NCBI RefSeq assembly: GCF_036850765.1
Contig: NC_089498.1
Coordinates: 55,975,795 to 56,039,794 of the forward strand
Direction: 5' to 3'
Length of the DNA stretch: 64,000 nt
From: Saccopteryx bilineata
Lineage: Eukaryota; Chordata; Mammalia; Chiroptera; Emballonuridae
The notes below the pieces were generated by a model that was given only the letters and a program-made list of their open reading frames with translations, made no database searches and had not been told where the DNA came from. Shown here in pieces: positions 24,122 to 33,310 of the stretch; within the stretch, counting starts at the first letter, position 1, and every line of letters begins with the position of its first letter. The position numbers and the translations under genes were made by a program.

Positions 24122-25260
24122 GAACTGATTTTATTTTTAATTCTAATGCTCCCAGTGGTACAGAAAACATATTTTTAATTTGTTGACATTTAATGTAGGA
24201 AGTCTATAGGCTAGAATAAATATACCATGAAATAGTCTTTTAACCCACAATCTAACCCTAAATACCTCCTTTTTATTATTTTTGGTGTCAAGAATTTCAT
24301 CTGTTTTAAACCTACTCTGTTATCAAAAAACAAAATATTCTTAAAGGTTTTACTTTTGTGTTGTAACACTTGAAAATCATGAGTGAATGGAGCTCACCAT
24401 GGAAACTCTTTAGTCTGTTGGTTCAATCCAAGAGAAGAAAATAAAATAAACAGAAGTGAGAAAAATTTAAAGTATTAAATTTAACACTTCTCTAGAGATG
24501 GGCCCCAGTCGAAACTGGTTTAGGTCAACAAAAGCGTGCTTTGGAGTTGTCTGGATAGTCACATGTCATAAAGTCACTACAAAAAGTGTTAATCTATGCG
24601 GTGAAGCATTATGTTGTTAAGTATAAGGTTTTTCTTGACAATTCTTTCCCCTTTTCTCTGCAGCCCTTCTCTCTCCACTTGTTTTAAACAATAACATGTG
24701 ATGATCTTAAACAGATAAATTAAAAACTTCTGAGTACAATTGACCAATTCAAATATTCAGACCCATTCATACCAGAACCCATTCTCCTTTCCAGTTTTAT
24801 TCCCCTCACGTTCTGGCATAGTAGATGCTTGGCTCATTTAATTATTTACTTCCTGTCTCACCACACTAAAATGAACCACACTAAAATGAGTATGGGTTTA
24901 TATGGAAGTCTCTCATATGGAAGTTACATATTAGGTACTCAATAAACATCTGTTTAATGAATAAAACAATGGACAATTTAATAAGCTGACAACAAACAAT
25001 GATACTGGATGCAAAAGAAGGCATAAAACATTTAAGTTGTTTTTCACTCTTTTTTCCTCCAACACACACAGAGCTATTTTATTCAAAAGACTTCATGAAC
25101 AAGTTATGTATACGGAACATGTATCCATCTTGTCAAAAACATCAGTTTTCTATCATAAAACTATTTTTAAGCTGAATGTGAAAGGACAAAGTCTATTTTT
25201 CAAAAAATATTTAGTTTGTTTAAAGATACCATTATACATATAACTGAAAAAGATAAAACA
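24122..25260. other. No gene seen; holds the apparent source of a 27-bp local copy
   Basis: Mostly AT-rich single-copy sequence. Positions 25037-25063 are exactly repeated at 25405-25431 inside the neighbouring SINE; see the finding there. I recognise no repeat family. Confidence 0.55.
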
Positions 25261-25271
25261 AAAATTGTGTA

Positions 25272-25756
25272 AGCCCTGGCCAGTTGGCTCAGTGGTAGAG
25301 CATCGGCCTGGAAAGCCCAAGGTTGCTGGCTTGAGCAAGTGGAAACTGGCTTGGTCCTGGTTACGGCACATATGAGAAGCAATCAATGCACAAAGTGAAA
25401 GTGTTTGTTTTTCACTCTTTTTTCCTCCAACCCGTGAAGGAGTCCTGGGTTGGATTCCCAGCCAGGGCACACAGGAGAAGCACCCATCTGCTTCTCCACC
25501 CCTACCCCTCTCCTTCCTCTCTGTCTCTCTCTTCCCCTCCTGCCGAGGCTCCACTGGAGCAAAGTTGGCCCAGGAGCTGAGGATGGCTCCATGGCCTCTG
25601 CCTCCGGCGCTAGAATGGCTCTGGTTGCAACAGAGCGATGCCCCAGATGGGCATAGCATTGCCCCCTGGTGGGCATGCTAGATGGATCCCAATCAGGCGC
25701 ATGTGGGAGTCTGTCTGACTGCCTTCCCGTTTCTAACTTCAGAAAAATACAAAAAA
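25272..25756 (+). repeat. Family B SINE, full length, with a 120-bp foreign insert
   Basis: Head 'gccctggccagttggctcag', A-box region at about 25284-25295, then an insert at 25312-25431. The expected B-box sequence resumes after it ('gtcctgggttggattccc'), followed by 'gggcacacaggagaagcacc', the CT tract, 'ggtggatcccaatcaggcg' and the terminal 'cagaaaaatac' with an A tail. The direct repeat aaaattgtgta at 25261-25271 and 25757-25767 frames the whole unit. The SINE therefore landed once. The insert either came later or was already in the source copy. Confidence 0.93.
25312..25431. other. Apparent templated insertion inside a SINE
   Basis: This 120-bp segment splits the SINE between 'catcggcctgg' and 'cgtgaaggagtcc'. 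About 90 bp (25312-25401) match the reverse complement of 25838-25927, in the next SINE, with only about four or five differences. The following 27 bp (25405-25431) match 25037-25063 exactly in direct orientation. Two pieces from both flanks, one inverted, joined within one insert is the pattern of replication template switching. Confidence 0.7.
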
Positions 25757-25779
25757 AAAATTGTGTATATTTTATTAAT

Positions 25780-26141
25780 AAATTTTTATCATTTTTTTAG
25801 AGATACAGAAAGGGTAAGAAGCATCAACTCATAGTTGCTTTCACTTTGTGCATTGATTCTTTCTCATATGTGCCATAACCAGGACCAAGCCAGTGTCCAC
25901 TTGCTCAAGCCAGCAACCTTGGGCTTTTCATGCCAGTGACCTTTGGGTGGTGAGCTTTAGTCACCAGCTAAAGCCAGAAAAGAGTGAGGGATCTGGCTCA
26001 CTCAAGCCAGATCCCTCACACAAGCCAGAAACAGTGTGCTGACCAGCTAATTCTCAGAACCAGTGAACTCAAGAATTCCAACTGTGACCACAGGGTTCCA
26101 GGTTGATGCTTTATCAACTGTCCCAACATAAGTCAGACTAA
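25780..26141 (-). repeat. Divergent family A SINE, reverse orientation
   Basis: T-rich lead, 'tagagatacagaaagggt', 'aagaagcatcaactcatag', 'cattgattctttctcatatg', and a middle 'ctcaagccagcaacc' series. The decayed head is 'gggttccaggttgatgc', 'tttatcaactgtccc' and 'ataagtcaga'. The middle carries hairpin-forming repeats absent from other copies (25948-26019). Confidence 0.85.
25948..26019. repeat. Cluster of short perfect inverted repeats
   Basis: GCTTTAG at 25954-25960 pairs with CTAAAGC at 25968-25974. TGGTGA (25949-25953 area) also mirrors TCACCA at 25961-25966. Just downstream, GTGAGGGATCTGGCT (25984-25998) and AGCCAGATCCCTCAC (26005-26019) form a perfect 15-bp stem with a 6-base loop. 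They lie in the SINE middle and are not part of the family layout. Confidence 0.85.
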
Positions 26142-26407
26142 TGGATTTTTATCTTTACCACTGTTAAATTCTTGATATTTTAACATCAAATACAAAGAAT
26201 TAAACAGATTTTTGAATGATCTCAAGCCTCATTCAAATGCTTTTATTTTTATTAGAAAATTAGTCCTCCTCTGAAAATACTAAAATTTGCACAATGGAAA
26301 ATATAAACAACTTAGCAAGGATTTTTAAAAATCAAAACCAATTATATGAGCATTTTACCTTCAGTAAATTGAAATTCTTTTTTTTAATATAATTAACAGA
26401 CAATATA

Positions 26408-27928
26408 AAGGAGCCAAAAATACACAATAGAGAAAAGAAAGCCTCTTCAATAAAAGTCGCTGGGAAAATTAAAAAGCCACATGCAAAAGAATGAGACTTG
26501 ACTACAATTTGTCCTCTGTACAAAAATTAATTCAAAATGGATCAAAGTTAAATATAAGATCAGAGAAAAATTAAAGAGAAGAAAACATAGGTACTAACTT
26601 ATGGACCTTGGCTGTTGAGAATGATTTATGAATTTGACCCTAAAGGTAGGAGAATTAAAGGCAAAAATAAAAAATGGGACTATATCAAAGTTAAAAGCTT
26701 CTGCAGGCCTGACCTGTGGTGGTGCAGTGGATAAAGCATTGACCTGGAAATGCTGAGGTCACTGGTTCGAAACCCTGGGCTTGCCTGGTCAAGGCACATA
26801 TGGGAGTTGATGCTTCCAGCTCTTCCCCTCTTCTCTCTCTCTGTCTCTCCTCTCTCTCTTTCTCCCCCTCTGTCTCTCCCTCTCCTCTATAAAATGAATA
26901 ATAAAAAAAAGCTTCTGCAAATTAAAGAAACTGATAACAAAACAAAAATGCAGCCAACCAAATGGGAGATGATATTTGCAAACAATGGCTCTAATAAGGG
27001 GTTATATCCAAAATATATAAAGAACTCACGAAACTCAGCAACAAACAAGCAAATAATCCAATTAAAAAATGGGGAGAGGACCTGAACAGTCACTTTTCCC
27101 AAGAAGACATACAAATGGCCAACAGATATATGAAAAAATGCTCATCTTCACTAGTTAATCAAGAAATGCAAATCAAAACTACAATGAGATATCACCTCAC
27201 ACTTGTTAGATTAGCTATTATAAACAAGACAGATAATAGCAAGTGTTGGAGAGGCTGTGGGGAAAAAAGAACCCTCATTCACTGCTGGTGGGAATGTAAA
27301 CTGGTATAGCCGTTATGGAAGAAAATATGGTGGTTTCCCAATAAACTAAGAACAGCACTACTATATGACCCAGAAATCCCTCTTCTGGGTATCCACCCCC
27401 CAAACTCAAAAACATTGGTACATAAAGACACACATGCCCCATATTTATTGCAGCATTATTCATGGTGGCTAATACATGGAAACAACCAAAGTGTACTTTG
27501 ATAGAGGATTTGATGAAGAAGATGTGGCACATATACACTATGGAATTCTACTCAGCCATAAGAAATGATGACATAGTGCCATTTACGACAACACGGATGG
27601 ACCTTGAGAACATTATACTGAGTAAAATAAGTAAACCAGAAAAAGCTACAAACTGTATGATTTCACATGAAGGTGGGATATAAAACTGAGACTCTTGGAC
27701 ATAGATAAAAGTGAAGTGGTTACTGGGAGAAGGGGATGTGGGGGGTGGGTTGGAGGAGGGGAATAAAGAGGGATAGGTATACAGGGCAGAGAGTGATTTG
27801 ACTTTGGGTGATGTGTACACAACACAATCATCAGTTCAAATGCTATAGAGATGTTTACCTAAAACCTATGTACTCTTATTGATCAATGTCACTCTAGTAA
27901 ATTTAATTTACTAAATGAAAAAAATAAT
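26408..27928 (+). mobile_element. 5'-truncated LINE-1 with perfect target duplication
   Basis: Contains the last third of ORF2 plus the 3' UTR. ORF2 phrases include [15 protein letters not shown], [27 protein letters not shown], and the MKKMWHIYTMEFYSAIRND end near 27570. The 3' UTR is G-rich (27720-27770) and closes with 'ctcttattgatcaatgtc' and an A-rich tail. The 17-bp direct repeat aattaacagacaatata occurs at 26391-26407 and 27929-27945. Stops and frameshifts break the ORF. A family C SINE later inserted at 26706. This is the cleanest L1 insertion here. Confidence 0.95.
26706..26906 (+). repeat. Family C short SINE inside the L1
   Basis: Head 'gcctgacctgtggtggtgc' and 'agtggataaagcattgacc', B box 'ggttcgaaacc', 'gtcaaggcacatatggg', a long CT tract and the terminal 'ataaaatgaataataaaa'. 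It is flanked by aaaagcttctgca at 26693-26705 and 26907-26919. The L1 reading continues across it, so it is younger than the L1. Confidence 0.94.
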
Positions 27929-27945
27929 AATTAACAGACAATATA

Positions 27946-28323
27946 TCTTTTATTAAAAAAAAATAAGAAATTAAATTATGTAACTAGTAAACACTAAGTA
28001 CTCACTAGATGATGAATTTTACTTCAAGCCCTAGAAGAATAAGAATCAGAGAGACAGGAACTTTTGACCCCACTGACTAGAGTAAATCTTAGACTCCACA
28101 CTTTACAATGCAAGCTTGATTTAGTGAGATAAAGAAAATGGATTGAGGGTGCCTGAAGATGATCTGACAGATGACAGGAGGCCTCTTGTGTTATTCAAGG
28201 TCAAAAGCAAAATCACCAAACTAATTCTACAAATTAGCAAGAATAGAAGACTTCAAGTAAATCCTTAAAATCCAGCATATTTTTCTTAGGAAAAACACTC
28301 ATTGTTTGGTTCTGTATAATATA
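27946..28323. other. No gene seen
   Basis: AT-rich single-copy sequence. I recognise nothing in it. Confidence 0.5.
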
Positions 28324-28325
28324 TA

Positions 28326-28449
28326 CAGGGTTGGACAACTGTAGGTTTTCAGTTGTAAGTAAAGAGAACAGAGTTTATTCTTGTATTTTTAGTTATTAAT
28401 TATTATATTATTTTTATGTGCACCGTAAACCTATTTCTGCCCCACCCTG
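28326..28449 (+). mobile_element. Small TA-flanked MITE (124 bp)
   Basis: Ends cagggttgg... and ...ccaccctg, each next to TA (28324-28325, 28450-28451). The inner ends are also complementary ('gtaggttt' against 'aaacctat'). The layout is that of a non-autonomous Tc1/mariner-type MITE. It has no coding content and the repeats are imperfect, so it is old. Confidence 0.7.
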
Positions 28450-28669
28450 TAAATAAAAATCTATACTTTTAGGTGAAAATAGCCTACACAAGCACATTGA
28501 TAATAAAACCTCAATAATTATTATTTTATCATTTGAGTTTCTAGTCTTAGCACTTATCTGAGACCTGCAAAATTTGTTGTAGGAATTTGCAAGATGATTA
28601 TTCAGGACTGTTGGATATATAGCTTGTTAATGATTTTTGTGTGGCAGTCTTTAAAAAGTTCTACAAATA

Positions 28670-28995
28670 TTCCTGATTTTCTTTCTACATATGTACCTAA
28701 TGCTGCTTCCAGGTGCGTAGTAAGATTGTATCCCTGGTTCTCTTGTTCTCTTGTGATTGGGTGAGGACATGTGATTAGTTCTGGCAGAGGTGAGACGTAT
28801 GCTACTTCCAGGCTAAGGTTTTTATTGCTGGATTGAGATCCTCTTGAGATTTCCTTTTAATCTGGCACAATGAATATAAACTAGTTAGCTATGCTGTTTC
28901 CCTGGATCACACTGACTCTTCAGGAATTTTCCATCCATATTCTTGCCACTAAAATGTGGTGAATATGAGTAAAACTTTGCTAGTTTAAGTCATTA
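28670..28995 (+). repeat. Possible ancient LTR relic
   Basis: 'gtgaggacatgtgattagtt', 'ctggcagaggtgagacgtatg', and the end 'tttaagtcattaatttttgtgg' then 'ttgattactata' resemble the last part of old MaLR-type LTRs ('..taagccactaag..ttgttac..'). It is strongly decayed. It could instead be another ancient repeat. Confidence 0.35.
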
Positions 28996-29743
28996 ATTTT
29001 TGTGGTTGATTACTATATAACATAAATTACATTTTTTTCTAAGAAACATTTTTCAGAACCTGTACTCAGAATGCTCTCATGGTTATACTCAGACATGTGC
29101 AGAGTAGCTAACAATTTTAATCTTCTGATGTGTGCATTCCCAGCTGAGATCATACAAAGGGTTTCATATTCTTCTCTACGCAATCTATTTAGTAACATTT
29201 TTTTTTTGCATTTGCATTTTGGTGCTTCTTATGGCAAAATTTGCACTAGCTTTCATATTTAGAGTTTCCTAATTTTCCCTTTTTCCAACATCTCCCAGAC
29301 AAAGACTAGACTAACTAGTTCGGTGGGATCACAACCTATTTCGTCACTCTCAAAATCCAGTTATTGAGAAATTGAGATGTGTTCACAGGTATACCTGGAG
29401 ATGGTGTGGAAGACAAAATAGAATTCTGCCTCCTTCTTTGGTAACAAATATATTCTTGTTGAAGCTCTGACAAATCAAGGATATTTTATACAGCTTGCTT
29501 AAGTTCTATAATTAATGTTTATTATAGATTAAGTAGGCATATTATAGGTTGTCCTGGGCACCTAATCATTTTTAATATTGTTTCTCTAGAAAAATATATT
29601 CCAACTCCAAACAATTGATTCAAAAATTATCTTCTGGAACACTATCTGCTTTGGAAATGTGGATGTCTATATAAAAATAAGGCATAGAAACAAAAATATC
29701 ATACCCAGGTTTCCTATCTTTCGTGTACAAAGGATGGTGGTTT
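28996..29743. other. No gene seen
   Basis: Balanced to AT-rich single-copy sequence. No repeat or exon is recognisable. Confidence 0.5.
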
Positions 29744-29756
29744 AATAATGATAAGA

Positions 29757-30103
29757 ATGGCCCTGACTAGTTGGCTCAGTGGTAGAGTGTCAGCCCAGCG
29801 TGTGGAAGTTCCAGGTTTGATTCCTGATCAAGGTACACAGGAGAATCGACAATCTGCTTTTTCAACTCTCCCAGTTCCCTTTTCGCTCTATCTCTCTCTC
29901 TCTTCTCCAGTTGGCCCCAGGCATTGAGGATGGTTCCATTGACTCAACTTAGGCACTAAAATAGCTCGGTTGGCAAGCAACAGAGCAGTGGCCCAGACAG
30001 TTAGAGCATCGCCTGGTAGGGAGCTTGCTGGGTGGATCCCTGTTTGGGTGCATTGGGGAGTCTGTCTCTGCCTCCCAAACTTTCACTTAATTTTAAAAAT
30101 AAT
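29757..30103 (+). repeat. Family B SINE with target duplication
   Basis: Head 'ggccctgactagttggctc', 'agtggtagagtgtcagccc', B box 'ccaggtttgattcctg', 'acacaggagaatcgac', CT tract, 'ggtggatccctgtttggg', 'gggagtctgtctctgcc' and an A-rich tail. The terminal 'cagaaaaatac' has decayed. The repeat aataatgataaga at 29744-29756 and 30104-30116 frames it. The insertion lies immediately left of transposon copy 2. Confidence 0.92.
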
Positions 30104-30260
30104 AATAATGATAAGACTGAGCAACAAAGGATGATAGAAATGTGAAATCTGTACCAAATCAAAGGAAAACCCTCCCAGTTTCTGCAGGATGATGTGGTAG
30201 CATGTGCGCATGCACAGATGATGATGTAACACCGTGTATACAGCGGAGCAGCCCATGGCC

Positions 30261-30455
30261 ATGCCAGTCGAGATGTGGACAGTACAGAGGAAAGTTCAGT
30301 GTGTTCTGTGGCTCACTAAATTCAAATCCATGACCAAAGTGCAACGTGAATATTGGTGCGTTTATAATGAAGCACCACCACATAGGAATAACATTACTCG
30401 GTGGGATAAGCAGTTGAAGGAAATGCAGTTTGGTGGAGAAACCTCATTCTGGTAG
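30261..30455 (+). pseudogene. Transposase N-terminal HTH fragment (DUF4817-like), copy 2
   Basis: ATG 30261 is in frame with KVQCVLWLTKFKSMTK and NEAPPHRNNITRWDKQ. This shows that the extra base in copy 1 is a lesion there. Copy 2 has its own lesion: two bases fewer at about 30423-30425 shift the frame after the HTH, and the hAT-like insert breaks the rest. The DDE domain is absent, as in copy 1. Confidence 0.8.
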
Positions 30456-30481
30456 GTCATCAGTCAATGACGAGTCTGTAG

Positions 30482-30673
30482 CAGGGGTCTCCAAACTTTT
30501 TACACAGGGGGCCAGTTCACTGTCCCTCAGACCATTGGAGGGCTGCCAAATACAGCGGTCCTCTCACTGACCACCAATGAAAGAGGTGCCCCTTCCAGAA
30601 GTGCATTGGGGGCTGGATAAATGGCCTCAGGGGGCCGCATTGCGGCCCACGGGCCGTAGTTTGGGGATGCCTA
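30482..30673. mobile_element. hAT-like MITE inside transposon copy 2
   Basis: Ends 'caggggtctccaaact' and 'agtttggggatgccta' are inverted repeats of hAT type (CAGGG start). The interior has 'gggggccagttcactgtcc' and 'atggcctcagggggcc', followed by 'gcggcccacgggccgtag'. No 8-bp target duplication survives: the left flank is gtctgtag, and the right flank reads gaggctat. Comparison with copy 1 locates the insertion precisely. Confidence 0.8.
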
Positions 30674-30866
30674 GAGGCTATATGGGAAAGCTACATAGGA
30701 GCCCTAAAAATTCTGTGCATGAGCCCACATCAAACTGCACTGAATAGGTATGAAACTGGGAGAGTTTTCCTTTTATTTGGTGCAGATTTCACATTTCTAT
30801 CATCTTTTGTTACTTTCCTGTGACCAGTCAAAAGTGCACCATGACTTTATGGACACACTGTATATA

Positions 30867-31107
30867 CAGTGGTACTTGAGATATGAATTTAATTCGTCCT
30901 GTAACCAAGCTCGTAAGTCAGTCAACTCGTATATCAAACTGCCAATACTGGACCTGTGAGCCAATGTGCCAACTAGCGGCAGCTTCTCAAATCATGACTC
31001 ATATCTCCGAATTCCTGCTTGGATTTCGAACAAAAATAAAAACTGAGTTGCAGCTCATATCTTAAAAAATTTGTATGTTGGTCTGTTCATATCTCAAGGC
31101 ACCACTG
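30867..31107. mobile_element. TA-flanked MITE (241 bp)
   Basis: Left end 'cagtggtacttgagatatg' and right end 'catatctcaaggcaccactg' are near-perfect inverted repeats, with TA on both sides (30865-30866, 31108-31109). No coding capacity. It is consistent with a mariner-type MITE. It abuts the right end of copy 2, separated only by 'tatata'. Confidence 0.88.
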
Positions 31108-31109
31108 TA

Positions 31110-32218
31110 TTTACTTAACATTCAATTATGAGATTAAATTTTTTTCCTGTTACTTTCTGCTTAAAAATTCACAGCTATGTGGGAAGAATTTGGGTTTAGA
31201 AATAATACAGAAAAAAGTGACAGAATATATGATCCTGTCCGCGGGATATTAGTGTATTTGTAATCCAAAGGTCTGTGCCCTGACAGTTATTCTCTATAGA
31301 TTGTTACTGTAGCAGAGAAAGATAAAGGATCACTGATAGGACTTACTACCTTCTTAGTATACTTTTTGTCTCACTGAAGTTTGAAAGACATAAATTGTAG
31401 TAAATATCCATTATGTTGCACAAGTCTGTCTAATTTTGCTAATATGTTAAAATGATAATCTTGATTCAGGGTAAGAAAACTAGACCAAAGGTAAGATAAC
31501 ACTATTAATACACCAAGCACACAGTCACACATTTGATATACATTATACAGGTAGGCAGAACAGTTTACTGCTTGGCTATTCATCTTTTTTGGTAGAAAAT
31601 TTCTGCTGTTATATAAAACCTCCAAGAGTGAGAATAATTAGTAGCTAAAGTTCTCATTAAAATATGTTTAGTTTTAAACCAGGCAATACTGGCATATTTA
31701 CAGAATGGAAGCAACCCTAAAATATAATTGAGTCTATTACAGGTTGCAAAAAAAAGCCAAGACTACACTGTCCATTGAACATGCTAATTGAATCCAACCT
31801 GGCAAAAAGATGAAGCAAAAATCTTTTCTCTAATTGCAAAGGTCTCTGGCTGGGTACATGTTCTATTTATCACTTCACACTTGAGTGATCCATGTTGTAT
31901 CATACAGATCCTCTTTGTTAGGAAAAGATTCTTAATTTGCAAAAGCCCATCACTTTCTTTTTATTGATGCCTCACAGAGTGTTTTGGCATGAACCTTTAG
32001 GGAAGAAAATTCCAATTTATTTCAAGGGGATGTTTAATATTTCTAAGGTTATGGATAACCTCACTGAACAGGTTTCAGATCCAATGATAATTACTCAATA
32101 CTTTCTTGGATTAAACACCAGATGAAGAAGTGCATTGCTTTTATAATGACAATAGTCACTTTCTATCTGTTGTCTCTTGTAACAGAATTTTAAATCAATA
32201 AAGTTCTACTTTAAAGAA
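31110..32218. other. No gene seen; repeat-poor
   Basis: I recognise no transposable element in this 1.1 kb. Short frames on both strands match nothing. It is one of the few repeat-poor stretches of this length in the window. Confidence 0.5.
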
Positions 32219-32304
32219 TTAAAATTAAAGGGACAAGTATGTAGTGACAGAGAATGATTTGACTTTGGGTGATGGGTACATAACACAATCAAAAGTTCAA
32301 ATGC

Positions 32305-32635
32305 GCCTGACCAGGCGGTGGCGCAGTGGATAGAGCGTTGGACTGGGATGCGGAGAACCCAGGTTCGAGACCCCGAGGTCGCCAGCTTGAGCGTGGGCTC
32401 ATCTGGTTTGAGCAAAGCTCACCAGCTTGGACCCAAGGTTGCTGGCTTGAGCAAGGGGTTGCTCAGTCTGCTGTAGCCCCACAGTCAAGGCACATATGAG
32501 AAAGCAATCAATGAACAACTAAGGTATCGCAACGGAAAACTAATGATTGATGCTTCTCATCTCTCTTGGTTCCTATCTATCTACCCCTCTCTCTGACTCT
32601 TTCTGTCTCTGTAAAAAAAAAAAAAATAATTAAAA
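32305..32635 (+). repeat. Family A SINE, best-preserved copy
   Basis: A near-intact reference copy: head 'gcctgaccaggcggtggcg', B box, 'gtcgccagcttgagcgtgg', 'gcacatatgagaaagcaatc', 'aatgaacaactaaggtatcg', CT tract and an A tail. It is flanked by the 14-bp duplication aaaagttcaaatgc at 32291-32304 and 32636-32649. Low divergence suggests it is among the youngest insertions here. Confidence 0.97.
32319..32372 (+). promoter_or_regulatory. SINE internal RNA polymerase III promoter (A and B boxes)
   Basis: TGGCGCAGTGG at 32319-32329 is a good A box. GGTTCGAGACC at 32362-32372 is a near-consensus B box. Spacing is tRNA-like. These would recruit TFIIIC in an active SINE. Whether this copy is transcribed cannot be told from sequence. 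Confidence 0.8.
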
Positions 32636-32911
32636 AAAAGTTCAAATGCTATAGAGATGTTCACCTGAAATCTAGGTACTCTTATTGATCAGTTACCTTA
32701 GTAAATTTAATGTTTTAAATAAAAATAATAAAAATAAATAATTAAAGTTGGAAGACGGTCATGTCATAACAGAAGTCATGCATGCTGCAAACAGAGCAAT
32801 TACCAAGTTATGGACATAGCCAACATGTACTGTAATTTTTTTTAGTAGGTCAGTAAAAATATTCCCAGTTTTCTTTTTGGGATATTGGAGTATTTAGAAA
32901 GAGCAATGGTA

Positions 32912-33178
32912 AGAGGCGGATTTAACAGCGGGCACACCAGGCACACACCCTGAGGCTCGACTTCTGAAGGGCCATGCAGATCCCCAACTTTATACTTTTT
33001 CCTAATGACACCAAGTTTGGTTTCATATGTGCAATTTTAAAATTATTAGTATATAATATTTTCTATTTATTTAAAAATATGGTTAATATGTATTTTTATT
33101 TTCCATCTCTCTTTTATTTTTTAAGGGGCCCAAGATTTTCTTCTGCGGCCAAGGCGTCAACCAACCTTAATCCACCCC
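32912..33178. mobile_element. Possible TA-flanked MITE
   Basis: Left 'agaggcggatttaacagc' and the right-end complement 'ggggtggattaagg' are imperfect inverted repeats, with TA at 32910-32911 and 33179-33180. The GC-rich ends contrast with an AT-rich middle. It could be a different DNA transposon type. The family was not recognised. Confidence 0.45.
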
Positions 33179-33310
33179 TAGCTATGATAGTTCTATATCA
33201 CTGGGAGAAACAGAACCTAGAAAAAATACCAGTAAGTGACAGCAGATGGCAGACTTATTAACCAAACCAGTGGAGCAGTCCATGTTAATGAAGATCAAGA
33301 ACAATCTCCA

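Larger units (their letters stand above)
30117..30860 (+). mobile_element. Long-TIR Tc1/mariner-superfamily element, internally deleted (copy 2)
   Basis: Same structure as 9894-10492, with the same internal deletion and the same short transposase fragment. The left end lacks about 55 bases of the inverted repeat; it starts around 'gcaacaaaggatgatag'. The right end is complete and closes 'ggacacactg' at 30860 with TA after it. A 192-bp hAT-like element sits inside at 30482-30673. Outside that insert the two copies differ by scattered substitutions, so both are old. Confidence 0.88.
32219..32737 (+). repeat. L1 3' end, split by a SINE
   Basis: 'gacagagaatgatttgac', 'tttgggtgatgggtac' and 'ataacacaatcaaaag' on the left, then 'gctatagagatgttcacc', 'tactcttattgatcag' and an A-rich tail on the right of the SINE. 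It closely matches the last part of the L1 at 26408-27928, so it is the same subfamily. Confidence 0.85.

Noticed and set aside
25153..25659. A 168-codon minus-strand frame
   Set aside because: It runs through a family B SINE in reverse, including the templated insert. It has no protein resemblance.
32319..32372. A genuine tRNA gene, suggested by the A and B boxes
   Set aside because: The sequence has no tRNA cloverleaf beyond the head, continues into the SINE body and carries an A tail with target duplications. It is a SINE.
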